Position numbers and translations under genes: made by a program
The notes under the pieces: model-generated
Seen by the model: the letters and a program-made list of their open reading frames with translations, nothing else
What the model was told of the DNA's origin: nothing
Database searches by the model: none
NCBI RefSeq assembly: GCF_000340215.1
Contig: NW_006921534.1
Span: forward strand, 3,533,041-3,597,040
Length of the DNA stretch: 64,000 bases
Source: Pseudocercospora fijiensis CIRAD86
Taxonomy: Eukaryota > Ascomycota > Dothideomycetes > Mycosphaerellales > Mycosphaerellaceae
Reading direction: 5' to 3'
Shown here: positions 11,181-22,440 of the stretch, one piece after another
Position numbering within the stretch: the first letter of the stretch is position 1
Layout: every line of letters begins with the position of its first letter

Positions 11181-12787
11181 ATGACGACTACCAACAATGG
11201 ACTGGTTCACGCCGCCGAGACTTTCAAGTACAGTGAGGTTTTCCCGGGATCTGCAAAAGGCATTGCCGAGCTCCAAAACTGATACCGTGTATAGGGCGAA
11301 TTAAGCCTGCCGACCAGAAAGAGAACCCTTTCGTAAAATTGATTCCCAACCAAGACATCGCGATCGTCCCCTCATTCACCCTCGAATCCGGTACCACGCT
11401 CTACAATGTTCCCGTTGCTTACAAGACCTACGGCACTTTGTCGCCAGAAGCCGACAATGCTATGGTCATATGCCATGCCTTGACAGGCAGCGCCGACGTA
11501 CAAGACTGGTGGGGACCGCTGCTCGGTGGGCCAGGTGAAAACGGGAAAGAGGCACGCGCATTTGATATGAGCAGATTCTTCGTCGTCTGCATGAACAGCC
11601 CGGGAAGTCCATACGGAAGCGCAAGTCCTGTCACAGCCAAGGACGGAGACCCAGCGAAGGGCCATTACGGGCCTGAATTCCCGCTCACAACCATTCGCGA
11701 CGATGTGAATCTCTTCAGACTGCTGCTGGACGATCTTGGCGTAAAGCAGATTGCAGCAGTCATTGGGGGCTCCATGGGAGGAATGCTCGTGCTGGAGTTT
11801 GCGTACTTTGGAAAGGACTATGTACGCACAATTATTCCGATCGCTACATCTGCGAGATACAGTGCGTGGGGCATCAGCTGGGGCGAGGCGCAGCGGCAGA
11901 GTATTTACAGTGACCCGAAGTATGATGATGGGTACTACTCGTTCGACGATCCGCCCGCGAGTGGTCTTGGTGCAGCACGCATGTCGGCGCTGCTCACCTA
12001 TCGCAGTCGTGACTCCTTTGAGTCTCGCTTTGGTCGCAAACACCCCGACCCGACTCAGCCTAAGCAGAATATCAACAGCCTGCAGCAGAGACCACACACG
12101 CCAGACACAGAGCATTTTGCGATTCACAACGAGGGGCACAAGCTGGCAGGATCCCAGAGGCGCCACGCCAATGGTGATGGTGATATAAGCTCGTCGGTAG
12201 ACTCATTGCCAACCTCTCCACAGATCACCATCCAGGACCCGCAGTTCTCAGGTACCACAGACTTGCCAGTACAGCCGCCATCGAGCAACAGGAGAAAGGT
12301 GCCTACCTACTACTCTGCGCAGTCATATTTGCGCTATCAAGGAGACAAATTTATTGGCCGGTTTGATGCCAATTGCTACATTGCCATCACCCGCAAGCTA
12401 GACACCCATGACGTCGCTCGTGGTCGTACTGATACTACAGGCTCGCCCACGCCAGAAGAAGTGCGTGCAGCGCTCGCTATGATCGAGCAACCAACTCTCA
12501 TCCTCGGCATTCAATCTGATGGTCTGTTCACCTATCAAGAGCAGAAGGAGCTGGCAGCTGCTATTCCGAATAGTGAGCTGAAGACCATTGACAGTCCAGA
12601 CGGCCACGACGCATTTTTGCTCGAGTTCAAGCAGGTCAATGGCTTCCTGCGCGACTTCATGCTGAAAGAGCTCAAGAACATTATGGACAGGGAGCCCGTC
12701 AACTGGCCACCAAAGCAGGAAGAGCAGCGTGAGGTGAAGGCTTCAACCTTTGGCGAGGCGGAGGTGGACGACATTACTGCATGGTGA
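11181..12787 (+). CDS. MET2: Homoserine O-acetyltransferase (MET2)
   Basis: Exon 1 is 11181-11232 and exon 2 is 11295-12787 (62-nt intron, GTGAGG donor, TAG acceptor), giving 514 aa. The enzyme transfers acetyl from acetyl-CoA to L-homoserine, the committed step towards methionine. The alpha/beta-hydrolase fold is clear: the nucleophile elbow GGSMGG (Ser177) follows the AVI strand, and the C-terminal DGHDAFLLEF holds the family's catalytic His. An aspartate in the stretch before it (SDGLFTYQEQ) would complete the triad. A lid segment with Ser/Gln-rich sequence (about residues 265-350) is longer than in bacterial MetX, as usual for fungi. A TGACTCA site about 98 bp upstream suggests cross-pathway control. 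The tail overlaps nothing; the esterase gene begins 325 bp downstream. Confidence 0.93.
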
Positions 12788-13112
12788 GAAAGGCCAACGA
12801 CATTTCATGACTTTGCAAATGCAATCTGCGTGGCATTGATAGCTTTTCCCTTCGCCACTCGGCGCTGCTTTTCTCCTCTCCTTGCCTTCCAAGTCCTCGG
12901 CGCTCTCCAACCCGAGTCCATGCTCGCTTCCACCAATCACAATTCAACACAGTACATTGACTTCAAGACTCAGGCTGGTGATCACTGTGCTTGCCGTTGT
13001 CCCGCTCAATCTAATATTACTACCATGCATGCAGAAGCTACAAGACTTAGACGACGCACATAATGGCGATTCTCGAGAACACAGCATCACTTCTCTCCAC
13101 ATCTCTTGCAGA
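12788..13112. other. MET2 3' region and esterase promoter
   Basis: A 325-bp spacer between MET2 and the split esterase gene. The esterase frame stays open upstream of 13113 but the protein there is not conserved-looking and would bury the signal peptide. No other feature is seen. Confidence 0.5.
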
Positions 13113-13802
13113 ATGGTCTCATCATTGACCATGTTCTCACTCTTCACAATGATCCTTCTTTGCAGTCTTCTTCCTGACCTCACCCTTGGCCTGCCGCCTG
13201 TATCCCGGCCCTCTTTCCTATGGAGCACCATCGACCACGTTATAGCGTTCGGCGACTCCTACACTTACGTCCAAGGCACTCCATACGGCCGACAAAATTA
13301 CAGCTTCATCGGCGACCTTCCAAACTTGGCCTTCACGCCAGAACACCTTCTTGAATCGCGAATCATTCAGAGTCAGACTAGCACAGCTAATGGCGGGCCA
13401 AACTGGATCGAATATCTGACCAGATGTGGGGTCGCGCAAAGCTCGACTAATCCGGGGATATGTGAAAAGCAGCTCTGGAACTTTGCCTTCGCTGGAGCAG
13501 ATATTACTGAGGCGTTATTGCCACTTCATCATGAATTTACTGTACCGTTCGTGAAACAGGTCGAGCAATTTGTGAATTATGGTCAACCCGCGCTGAAGGA
13601 GATTGTGAGGAAGGAGGACACCTTGGTCGTGATTTGGATTGGTATTAATGATGTCAACGACAGCAAAGAGATGAACGTGGATTTCCCGGCATTCTATGAA
13701 GAGCTGATAAAGGCTTTGTTTACGGCGCTGGAGAAGGTGAGGAAGTTGGGGTATTGCAAGTTCTTGTTTATGAACTTGCCGCCAATTGATCGTGCGCCGG
13801 GC
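13113..13802 (+). pseudogene. Secreted GDSL (SGNH) esterase, 5' part of a transposon-split gene
   Basis: This encodes the first 230 residues of a fungal GDSL-type acetylesterase/lipase. A signal peptide (hydrophobic stretch FTMILLCSLLPDLTLG) is followed by SGNH block I (IAFGDSYTY, nucleophile Ser), a GGPNW block, and block III (WIGINDVND, with the oxyanion Asn). The frame is lost where transposon DNA begins at about 13803. The missing part, with the catalytic His block, resumes at 21464. Removing 13803-21463 would leave the two coding parts in phase and give about 357 aa, a normal family length. As it stands, the product would lack its catalytic His and end after 42 transposon-encoded residues. 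I therefore call it disrupted. Confidence 0.88.
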
Positions 13803-13989
13803 GTTATTACGCTATTCAATATGTCGCGCTATGCGCTCGGAGGACCATGGAACTTGCTGCGGTGTGGCTACACTATAATTAGTATAGAATTAGCTTCTTG
13901 GCGGTTTCCTACCTCTCTGCTGAAATGATACTATACCTACACCTCGTCGTCGCTATTTCTATAGTATATACCCCTCGAATGTGTTATTA

Positions 13990-14980
13990 ATAGCGCGTTT
14001 ACTAGACTATTAGCTTAATAAGATTAAGCGCCTCTTCGACGAGAGCGAGTTATCTAATATTGCTATCTCCGAGCTACTAAACATCGCTAGGCGCAGTATC
14101 GACAAGATCTATAACAATTATCGCCTATTTAGTATATTCTATATTAAAGACCTCGCGAGGTTAGGTCGTCTACGGTCGCTATTACTAATCTTTAAGGATA
14201 TAGGTATCGCTAAGCGTATATAGTCGCAATTTAACTAACCTACCCTATTTGTATAGCGTATCTTCGAATTCCTTAACGACCGACCGTATGCCTATTAAGA
14301 TAAGGTAGTATAGTATCTATACGACGAATACGACGTTATTATTAGCTAACCGACGATGTCGCGAGTTTTAAAGAGACGTAGGTAGACGAGGAAGAAGGCG
14401 ATACGGTTTACGGCGGAATAGAACTAGGACCTTCGAGATAACTTTAAAATAAGGCAAATAGATATACCGGCGCAGAAGGTAGTATATATAGACGAGAGCG
14501 CGTCTAATAAGCGTACCGGATAGCGGAAATATAGATACGGTCCTATTAACCGCTCTATCTTCGAGGAAGGGTCGGCGGTAAGGTTAAAGCGATAGAGTAT
14601 CTTGCCTGCTATCTCGGTTAATAGCTATCTCGACGGTACGATTATTTATTAAGGCTCTATAACCGCGGAGATCTTTGAGGCGTAGTTATAGTATATAGTA
14701 CTGCCTTAAATAGAGCCTAGTATGTTCCTTATTATAGACAACGCATTAATCTACTGCACTTAGCGTATAAAGGATATAGTCGCGGCGGCTAGAGTCTACC
14801 TTCGATACCTACCTCCGTATTCGCTAGACTTTAACCCTATTAAGTTGTCCTTTAACGTACTTAAGGTATAGGTTAAGAAGTATATTAACGAGGCTAATTG
14901 CTTCGTAGACTTCGGTAAATTTATACGGTATACTATTAACTAACTAGACACTTAAACAATAGTAGGATCGTAGTTCTAGC
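13990..14980 (+). pseudogene. DDE (Tc1/IS630-type) transposase, inactivated by RIP
   Basis: One frame reads through as a fungal Tc1-like transposase if TAG/TAA stops are ignored. These are the stops expected when CAG/CAA codons suffer CpA to TpA changes. A helix-turn-helix-like segment (ISELLNIARRSIDKIYNNY) lies near the start. The catalytic domain shows YIDESASN (Asp codon at 14491) and FLIIDNA (Asp at 14737). LPPYSPDFNPIK follows, where the third acidic residue (codon 14842) is Lys rather than Glu; its spacing of 34 residues after the second Asp fits the DD34E class. GAG to AAG at this site is what RIP on the opposite strand would cause. There is no start codon or open frame left, so the gene is dead. 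Confidence 0.8.
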
Positions 14981-15019
14981 GAGCAGGTTATCGCTAATAT
15001 TAACAGTTACTCCCTTATA

Positions 15020-17499
15020 GTCTCACTTATTCTAACGATTGTCTCTAGCTTAGCAATACGGCTTCTTAACTCGTCTATCTCCTATCTCATTCCTTCTATA
15101 ATAGCACGCGCAGTATTAGCAGCTTGCTCCTTTATTATAGCTTCTATATGCTATAGATCTAGCAATACTAGCTATAGTAATAAGCTTCTTAACTAAATAG
15201 CTAACGATAGTAATACAGTTGTCGGTAATATAGTAGTAGCATCTCGGATAAGGTCCTCTTCGTCTTCTTAACTATCGGCAATCTACGAGGAATTAGCAAA
15301 ACCTATAAACACACCTAATCGGTGTACCTCTAATGCGCTACCGGTAGCTATTACGATAAAAGAGCTTGGAATTTAGTGGGTTCTATACCGTTTCTGTCGC
15401 TAGTATTACCTTAGGTTTATCGAAGGCGGCGCAGTTAGTATGTTAATATATTCGTATCGCAATCGCGTGTCGATCCGGAGAGTATAGCTTCGAAAGCCGG
15501 AATCTATACCTACCGATAGGGTACTACTACAACACTACTATAACACGTCTTTATTATTGCTTCGGTAGGATATAATACTATCGATACCGCTAAGAAACCT
15601 CCCGTTGTCCGTTTTAAAAAATATGCACCTCTAGTAAAGATATAGGCTCGCTAATGTATTAGAAATTCGCGACTACGAGCGCTTCCTCTATGCCGAGACT
15701 GCCGAAATTTCGGCTTCCGCTCGGCGCAGGAGCTTAGCGGGTCCGGACTTAAGAAGCTGATTTTAACTATACTAACACGACACTAGCGCAATACTACAAC
15801 GCATTGCTTTTTATTACTACAAGTACAAAGAGGCGAGACTATATCTATCTAATGCTCTTCTAATTTATACTATATAAAAATACGTAGTATTAGTAGACTA
15901 AGAAGCGATATCAGTTAAGCTAAATATTAGCTATTAAGCCGCCGACCTATAACCGGAAATCCTCGCTTCTCGCTTCTACACTAAAACAGCGCTTCTATAG
16001 CGCTTCTACGGCTAATTAACGAACAGACTATCGTCCGACTTATTAATACGAGTAAGTCGCTGCTTACGGACTTCCTTGCTAATATATCGCCCTACTGCGG
16101 CGATAAATCGAGCGTATTAGCCTTCCTTAAGTCTATAGCGGACCTAATCGCTCAATTTGACCCTTCTAAGCTATTTAAGTGAGAAGTCGCCTTCCTCGTA
16201 GATACGCTTAATCTTAGCTATATCGGCGTATCGCTTAGTCTAGCTGCTAGTTAACTCTTTACGCAACTAGCTAAAGAAGCCTATCAATTCTATGTCGGCA
16301 GTATAAGATTGATAGGAAGCGATTAAGCCGCTAACTGGACTTGATTGCGGCGGTAGACTAGAAGCCGGTAGACTAGAAGCCGGTAGATTGGACCTAGAAA
16401 TAGCGCCTCTACGACCCTTACTATTAGACTAGCTATAATAGTTGTAGATTACTACTAGGGTTAGCGTTATTAGTGCGATAGCACGTCTACTACTACTAGC
16501 TTATTGTCTGAATAGATTAGATAACTGCTTGTCTCGTTGCTTCTACATCTTTAATGCTAGTGCCGCTCTAGGGTCGTCGATTGTTAGCCTTCTAGCTAGA
16601 TTAGCCTCTCGAGTCCCCTTAACCTATCTAGCGGCTATTTCCGGATAGATCTTGCAGTAGTCTTCTGCTCTGTCTAGACCGCTAAACTAGTACAATCCAC
16701 CCTTGTTCGGGCAGTATCTGTTCTTATAGGGCTACCGCTAAGTAAGGGCGTATCGTAGGTCCGTTAGTAAGCTAGTAAGGTCGTCGCTATTGTCGTTAGG
16801 AGCCGCTTCATCTTCCGAGCGACCTTTAGCTAGCAGGGCAGCCAACTGTTGCTAAGTCGCTATATTCCGCGGTCTCTAAGAAGCCTATTAAGTCCGCCGT
16901 AGTTGTTAAGTTGCAGGCTCGTTAGGAACACTAGTTGGCTTAGCTATAACGGTTAGTTTGAACTCGAGGCGCAAGCCTGTCTTGCCTTAACTATTCTAGA
17001 CAGCTAGTATAGTGTATACGCACTTAAAATTAAGGTCCGTTATACTAGAGCTACGGTAGAAGTATTTAGCCTTTACCTTATCCGCAGAGGCTATTATAAT
17101 AGCACTCTTAAGACTAAACATAAGCCGGTTGTTGCCTTTATCGCGCTAGTCGTTAAACCAGTAGTCTACGGCTTTATAAGGCGACTCGTAGCTCAACTCG
17201 CTTAGATAACACTCGCTTAGTAAGGCTTCCTTCTGCTTATCCGTATATAGGTTCTACTATATAGTATATTCAAAGACCTCGACTTCTTTATTGTCGCTAG
17301 AAGCATAGTCTTCTTCATCTACGGTGTCTTAGCGCTAAGAAGTCGTTAAATCTAGCAACTCGTCGTTAGTATCTAGCTCTTCCGGACCATTACTTAATAG
17401 TAGTAGCTCTTTACGTCGTTGTCTCTTAGCGGCAGCGGCTTTAAGGGCTTCCTTCTTCTTCGCAGTAAGCTTATATAGTCGCTTCGAGGCTCTCGGCAT
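15020..17499 (-). pseudogene. Unrecognised minus-strand gene inside the Tc1/mariner-like element
   Basis: Reading leftward from an ATG at 17499, the first part gives MPRASKRLYKLTAKKKEAL, then a basic Lys/Arg/Ala segment and an acidic stretch, interrupted only by TAG/TAA stops of the RIP type for several hundred bases. Near 15020-15130 the strand encodes a coiled-coil-like segment (EIDELRSRIAKLETIV). The middle (about 15.5-16.0 kb) reads poorly and may be non-coding or a separate insert, so the extent is uncertain. I recognise no domain. It could be a second gene of the transposon, a captured host gene or cargo. Confidence 0.45.
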
Positions 17500-17721
17500 A
17501 CTAGCGTAGTAATAGAATAGACGAGAGGGTGCTAAAATAGCTAGCTCTTAACCTTAAGGCTTACTAGGAGGTTGTAAATAGATAGAGGTAAGAAAGGCTT
17601 TCGCACCGGATCGCATTCTATACCTAATTTGTGTAGTGCGGTAGATACTCGGCAAAGATACAGATACGCGCTAATTTCCATCCCTCCGAGCGTATAGCGC
17701 GACTTATTAAATAGTATAATA

Positions 17722-17729
17722 ATAGTAGG
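17722..17729. repeat. Left target-site duplication of the hAT element
   Basis: ATAGTAGG at 17722-17729 matches ATGGTGGG at 21462-21469 except for two G-to-A transitions, as RIP would produce. Eight base pairs is the usual hAT duplication length. Confidence 0.75.
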
Positions 17730-20700
17730 CATAGATGTTAAATATTGAATCGGATTCAATTTATATTCATATTTAATACTGAATATGAATATAAATACGA
17801 GGTTACTAAATATTCGAATATTTAGTATATTTAGTCGGCAATTTAACGGGTTTGACGGTTGTACTGCGGCGTACGTAGATCTCTTTAATTATGCGAAATA
17901 GGGTTGTTTATTGCTCGTTTCTTACTAAAAACTAAGCTCTTTCTATAGGCTCGGAGGATAGACCGCTTCGAGGTATATAGATAGAACCTAGATATACGAA
18001 GGTCGCTAATTCTACTAGGTTGCTAAGTCGCTAGCGGCCTCTAAAGACGAGGTTATAGTATTGTTACTACCTTGTTTATTCTACCGCTTTCTATTCGAGA
18101 CACAAGCCTTCCTCGCTCTATAGGACTAAAGGCTTTAATAAGAACAAGAACAGCTAAAGAATATCCGCTCGGTCTATCTACCTCTTATTAATACTAATTA
18201 GGTAAATGATTATTAGGCCAATTCGGACGATATTTCGTTTATCGAGTACGTAGAATAGGCGGACTTCGAGCAGTATATTAGGGAGGCGGAAAGAGAGGGC
18301 TTATAGTTACCCTTTCGAAGGATTACGAGGAAGACAATAAAGAGCCTTATCTACGCGGCGGAGATCGTTAAAAGGGCTGCTAACTACTAAAAGCGTATTG
18401 CTAATAGCCTTTAAAAGGTATATAAAGGCATAGAACAGAAGGGTAGGCGGATAGCACTAGGTACTCGTCGTTACCTTAAATTCGGAAGGAGGTGTATATA
18501 CTCGGAAGAGTGCTTTCTCGGACTGAAATCGTAGTGCCCGCTGCGGCAGGTGTATTTTAAGGCTCGTATCGATAAGGTGCTATACCGTCTAATCGATAGC
18601 GAGGGTACTAAAGGCGGCAGTAAGGTTGTTATTGTTATTAATTAAGTGTATAATAATTAGTCGAAGATTAGTATTTAGCTTTCCGTACCTGCCTCCGAGA
18701 GCTCGAGTTTGCGTTATAGGGTCTATACTAGGCCTTAATTAGACTCGCTAACCTACATTCTTAGCTTCGGATAGCCTAACCGAAACGGGCCGTACTTAGC
18801 CTCTAAAGTTAAATTTCTAAATCCATCTGTTCTAATTAGAACCTAACTACCTTCTTCCTTACAATAAAGACCCGAGAAAATCGCTAACCGACCTAACGAG
18901 CGCTCGAAAATTTCCTAAATACCTAAGATTACGAACGGGAAAGCTAGAAGCTACGGAAACGTAGGCGTATAGATAGTATAGACGAACTAGTCCTAAATCC
19001 GATACTAGACGAGCCCTAAACCTAGCAATCGATATCTTCTTCCTTAGCCTTTCTTCTAACACTAATACTAGTACCGAAGCCTACACTACCGACGCTTGCT
19101 TAGTAGAAGAAGCTTCACTATGCGAAGAATAAGACGGATCTACTATTGTAGTTATACGCTCGAGATCCGTAGGATAGGGAGCCTGCTTAGAATAGCTATA
19201 GATACAAGTACTTCTACTATAAGCACTGTCCGGTAGATAGCCTAAAGGCATAGAAATTAGTATCTAGTAACGCCGCAGACTACCTTCTTAAGATACATAG
19301 TATTATCGTATACCCGGAAAGAGATATAATACTATTGTAAGGCCGTATTAATATCGACAAAATGCAGGCAGTAAGCGAGGGTAACGAGGCAAGGCGTACG
19401 GCTACAATTCTAAGGAATACAGCGGAAGCTAATATCGATAAATTTAGGTAGGCAATAGCTCGCTATACTATAGTATATAGTGTCGCTTATTCTAGCCTTG
19501 TTTCTAAGGCCTTTAAAGAGATAATATTGACAATTAATCTATACGTAGATAAGGCTCTTTTAAAGTCTTATACTTCAATAATAGTACGAGTATAGTATAA
19601 CTTCGAGAACTAGCGAGAGAGGGTTAAAATAGCGCTTCTTAACGCCCTTAGTTGTCTATACCTTAGTACTAATACTTAGAAGGCTTAGTATAGCTATAAG
19701 TACTTCTAAGCTATCAATTGTTAGTATATTAATAAGTATAGCAAACTAACTCAAGTCCTTATCGATTTGCCGCCTCTAGAACGAGGCTCTTATACTAGCG
19801 AGTTTATAGCTTAGCTATTAATCTCGTCCTTCGAGACCTTCTTAATCACTTATAAGGTTAGCTAGATAACTACTAATAACGCCTCTAACAATAACACCCT
19901 CTACGATACGATTAAGCGCTATATACACTAGAAGGGCTTTATATACTAGACAAAGCAGAGCCGCCGCCTACGTTGCTTCGGCTATATTATTAACCTTATA
20001 ATACAGGCCTTTATGTTTGCTTAGTTAACTGAAGCGGCCGAGTTAGCGGACTAAAGGGCACTTTAAGCGCGGTAAGTGCTATTTAATAAGCAACTAGAGA
20101 GCGACAGTAATAAGGTCTCTATATCTAGGTAGTTAGATCTCGATGTAGAGTGCTTTACTAAGCAAACTCTACTACAACGTCTCTACCGACTAACGAAGGT
20201 CCTATAGCGAGAGAACGACTTCTATAACGCCTTTAAGGAGTTGGCTAAAGCATAGCCGAAGCTGCCTTCTACCTATCCGAAGCTACTAGGTAAGACTCGC
20301 TAAAATAGCTAGTTACTAATAATTAAGGAGGCTATTTAGATAAGGCCTATTCTTAACGCCTTGTTTATTAGTATACTATAACTAAGTGAATACTAGCTTA
20401 CCGAGAGCGACTAGATTGTCCTTAAAGAGACACGGTTATTCCTTATACTATTTAAAGAAGCGACTTAGCGACTATAAGGTTACGACGTTACCTTCGACCG
20501 CTTCTAAGAGACTATAGAATAGCTACTTACTCACTTCGAGCGTACTAAGTAGCAGTATACTAAACGAGAGCCTATAATAAAGGCTATCTATATCTCTTAG
20601 CGCCTGTTTAATAAGTACTATCGTCTAATTAACGAGAGCGGTATCTACGTTACTGTAATACTGCTATATCTAACTCGCCGTAAGGCATAGCTTCGTAAGC

Positions 20701-21461
20701 GTTAGTCTAGTAGTAAGAAGAAGGACTAATAGCTTATTAATAGCCTAGCAAGAGCAAGAGCCTTATAGACTGAATACGAAGCACGCTATAGACCTGCTTC
20801 TTCTACTAAGTCTACTTCTACTACCGTTGTAGAAGCTATAGGTTATTTAACGGATATAATAGCGTAGCAATAACAGCTCGAGAACGACGTCCTTACAACT
20901 AATATTAACCCCTTCGAGTCCTTTATTACCGCTACGCCTATTAAGCTACTATAGGTTAGTACCGATAAGCGGACAAAGCAGCTAATCTATATAAGTCTAC
21001 TTAAATAGTAGTGCCTTCCTATATAGCGGACAGCCTATCTAACGCTCTCGCAACTAGCTATCGACTTATTGTCCGTATTCGCTATATCCGCAGAGTCCGA
21101 GCGCACCTTTAGCAGTAGTAGAAGGACGGCTTTATAGGACCGTGCCTTGCTTACTAGCAACAATATCCGTATAAGCGAGTGTAGCAAGCAATAGCAACGT
21201 ATAGGCGTAGCGGACTTGCTATTAGATATACTACAATTAGGCGTAGAAGCTGAAGACAACGACGAGTTATATAATTAGCTAGTATTCTATAAGACTGCAC
21301 TGCTAAGAACACCCTCCTTCTTAACCCTAATCGTTACTATTAACCTCGCTATCGCGCTGAGCCTATATTGAATATAAATTGAATATGAATATTCACTAAC
21401 ATTCAATAGTGAATATGAATACGAGCGGTGAATCTTGAATATTCAGTATTCAACATCCATG
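17730..21461 (+). mobile_element. hAT transposon with intact ends, RIP-mutated
   Basis: The element is 3,732 bp. Its first 21 bases (17730-17750) are the inverted complement of its last 21 (21441-21461) with three differences, all transitions. An 8-bp duplication (17722-17729 and 21462-21469) flanks it. Both subterminal regions carry repeated GAATATGAAT/ATTCATATTC words (about 17760-17800 and 21362-21425). The right part encodes a hAT transposase with a C-terminal dimerisation domain. It lies between the right end of the Tc1/mariner-like element and the 3' part of the esterase gene. Frames are broken throughout by TAG/TAA stops. Confidence 0.88.
19150..21290 (+). pseudogene. hAT transposase, inactivated by RIP
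   Basis: The clearest part is the C-terminal hAT dimerisation domain at about 21048-21200: SQLAIDLLSVFAISAESERT followed by FSSSRRTAL, matching the family pattern of an ALDLLSIPA-type helix followed by SAExERxFSxxxR. About 19215-19320 resembles a BED-type zinc finger (a YKHCP core with later His residues). Between them the frame is recognisable only if RIP-type TAG/TAA stops are ignored. No functional protein can be made. What the first 1.4 kb of the element (17.75-19.15 kb) encodes is unclear to me. Confidence 0.7.
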
Positions 21462-21469
21462 ATGGTGGG
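21462..21469. repeat. Right target-site duplication of the hAT element
   Basis: ATGGTGGG immediately follows the hAT right end and is the unmutated partner of ATAGTAGG at 17722. It belongs to the esterase coding sequence. Confidence 0.75.
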
Positions 21470-21847
21470 AGGCCTAATAAGTCTATGGTCGACTGCTATG
21501 ATACGGCTCTTGACAAGAGTGTGCGGAGTTTCCGAGAGGAAAAAGATGTTTGGGTGAAGATTTTCGATGCCAACGCGGCCCTGAATAATGTGATGGATGG
21601 ACATGAGGTGTATGGAATCAGGAATATCACGGGATATTGTAAGTCTGACTCTATGCTAGACGTCAATCTTGTTGACTCTTCGACAGGTGCTGCGTATAAC
21701 CAGCCAGACATAGATACAGACCCTGAGAAGTATGGGTGCCTGCCGCTCGATCAGTATTTCTGGTTCAATAGCGGACACATGACGAGTCATGTACATCAAA
21801 TACTAGCTGCTGAATTGCGGCAGTATCTCGTCAATCTCTCAGCTTGA
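21464..21847 (+). pseudogene. Secreted GDSL (SGNH) esterase, 3' part
   Basis: This continues the split esterase from GGRPNKSMVD to the stop, 127 residues. It includes FDANAALNNVMD, the YNQPDIDTDP segment with YGCLPLDQYFWFN, and block V (SGHMTSHVHQ) with the catalytic His, all typical of fungal GDSL esterases. The sequence is not visibly RIP-mutated, unlike the adjoining transposon, and the frame is intact. An ATG within the fragment might start a short product, but without the Ser and Asn blocks it could not be an esterase. It terminates at 21847. Confidence 0.88.
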
Positions 21848-22275
21848 GACATGCGCAACAACGATATTGGGGTTGCAGCAAGCCACGCGGCAAGCTTTCA
21901 AGTATAGGAGCGAGGCAGTGATTTCTGATCCTTCAGCTCACTGATTTCCGACGTCATGCTTCTGGCTACAGTTTCCGGGTCGGCTCAATAGTTTGCAGTG
22001 ATCATTGACGGCTGAGTGATCGTTACAAGCGACGCGATGTACTCACTTGTTTCAAGTTTGTGCGCCACCGCCGATTACGGTTCATGCTTCTCGCACCTAC
22101 CTACTTGACCAGCGCTTCCCTTGATTATACACACAGCTTCTACTCATAGAACTTCCACCAAGCACCCTCGACTGATCTTACCACGATGGACACTACGATG
22201 CCACCACTTGACGCATCATCAGGCGCATCATCAGGCCGACGGTCACCTTAGTCCATCTGTGCGAAGACTCCGACC
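21848..22275. other. Intergenic spacer
   Basis: About 430 bp after the esterase remnant. It contains CTGATTTCYGA- and GTGATC-like short repeats but nothing I can assign. Confidence 0.4.
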
Positions 22276-22440
22276 ATGATTTCCAAACACCAGAGTCAAG
22301 CCCCCATGCACGGGAAGTCTGCACCACAGCTTATGGAGATGGATGTCGACGAGTGGATTAAGAGGGCTCAGACTCCTGAGGGATACGCAATCTCTCAGGG
22401 CTGGAAGTATAGAATCCAGTCGTGGGGTAGCTGGGATTGA
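22276..22440 (+). CDS. Possible small protein (54 aa), unrecognised
   Basis: A short ATG-started frame encoding a Met/Gln-rich N-terminal half and an aromatic tail (GWKYRIQSWGSWD). It has no recognisable domain and no support beyond its composition. It could equally be the first exon or a remnant of a larger gene, or chance. Confidence 0.2.
   Translation: MISKHQSQAPMHGKSAPQLMEMDVDEWIKRAQTPEGYAISQGWKYRIQSWGSWD

Larger units (their letters stand above)
13804..17722. mobile_element. Tc1/mariner-like transposon, RIP-mutated
   Basis: The ends form an inverted repeat: 13804-13840 pairs with 17686-17722 over 37 bp with five differences, four of them transitions. Weaker similarity continues inward for about another 100 bp. 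Inside lies a plus-strand DDE transposase (about 13990-14980) and a long minus-strand decayed frame (about 15020-17499). At 3.9 kb the element is larger than a simple Tc1/mariner copy, so it may carry extra DNA or contain a further insertion near 15.5-16.0 kb. Composition is AT-rich with TA excess. I could not define its target duplication. It sits in the GDSL esterase gene and its right end touches the hAT insertion. Confidence 0.75.

Noticed and set aside
13813..21454. TATTCAAT at 13813 and TATTCAAC at 21447 as an 8-bp target duplication of one large insertion
   Set aside because: The right copy is part of the hAT terminal inverted repeat (21441-21461) and the left copy is part of the mariner-like inverted repeat. 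The match to the host frame there is coincidental; ATAGTAGG/ATGGTGGG is the better hAT duplication.
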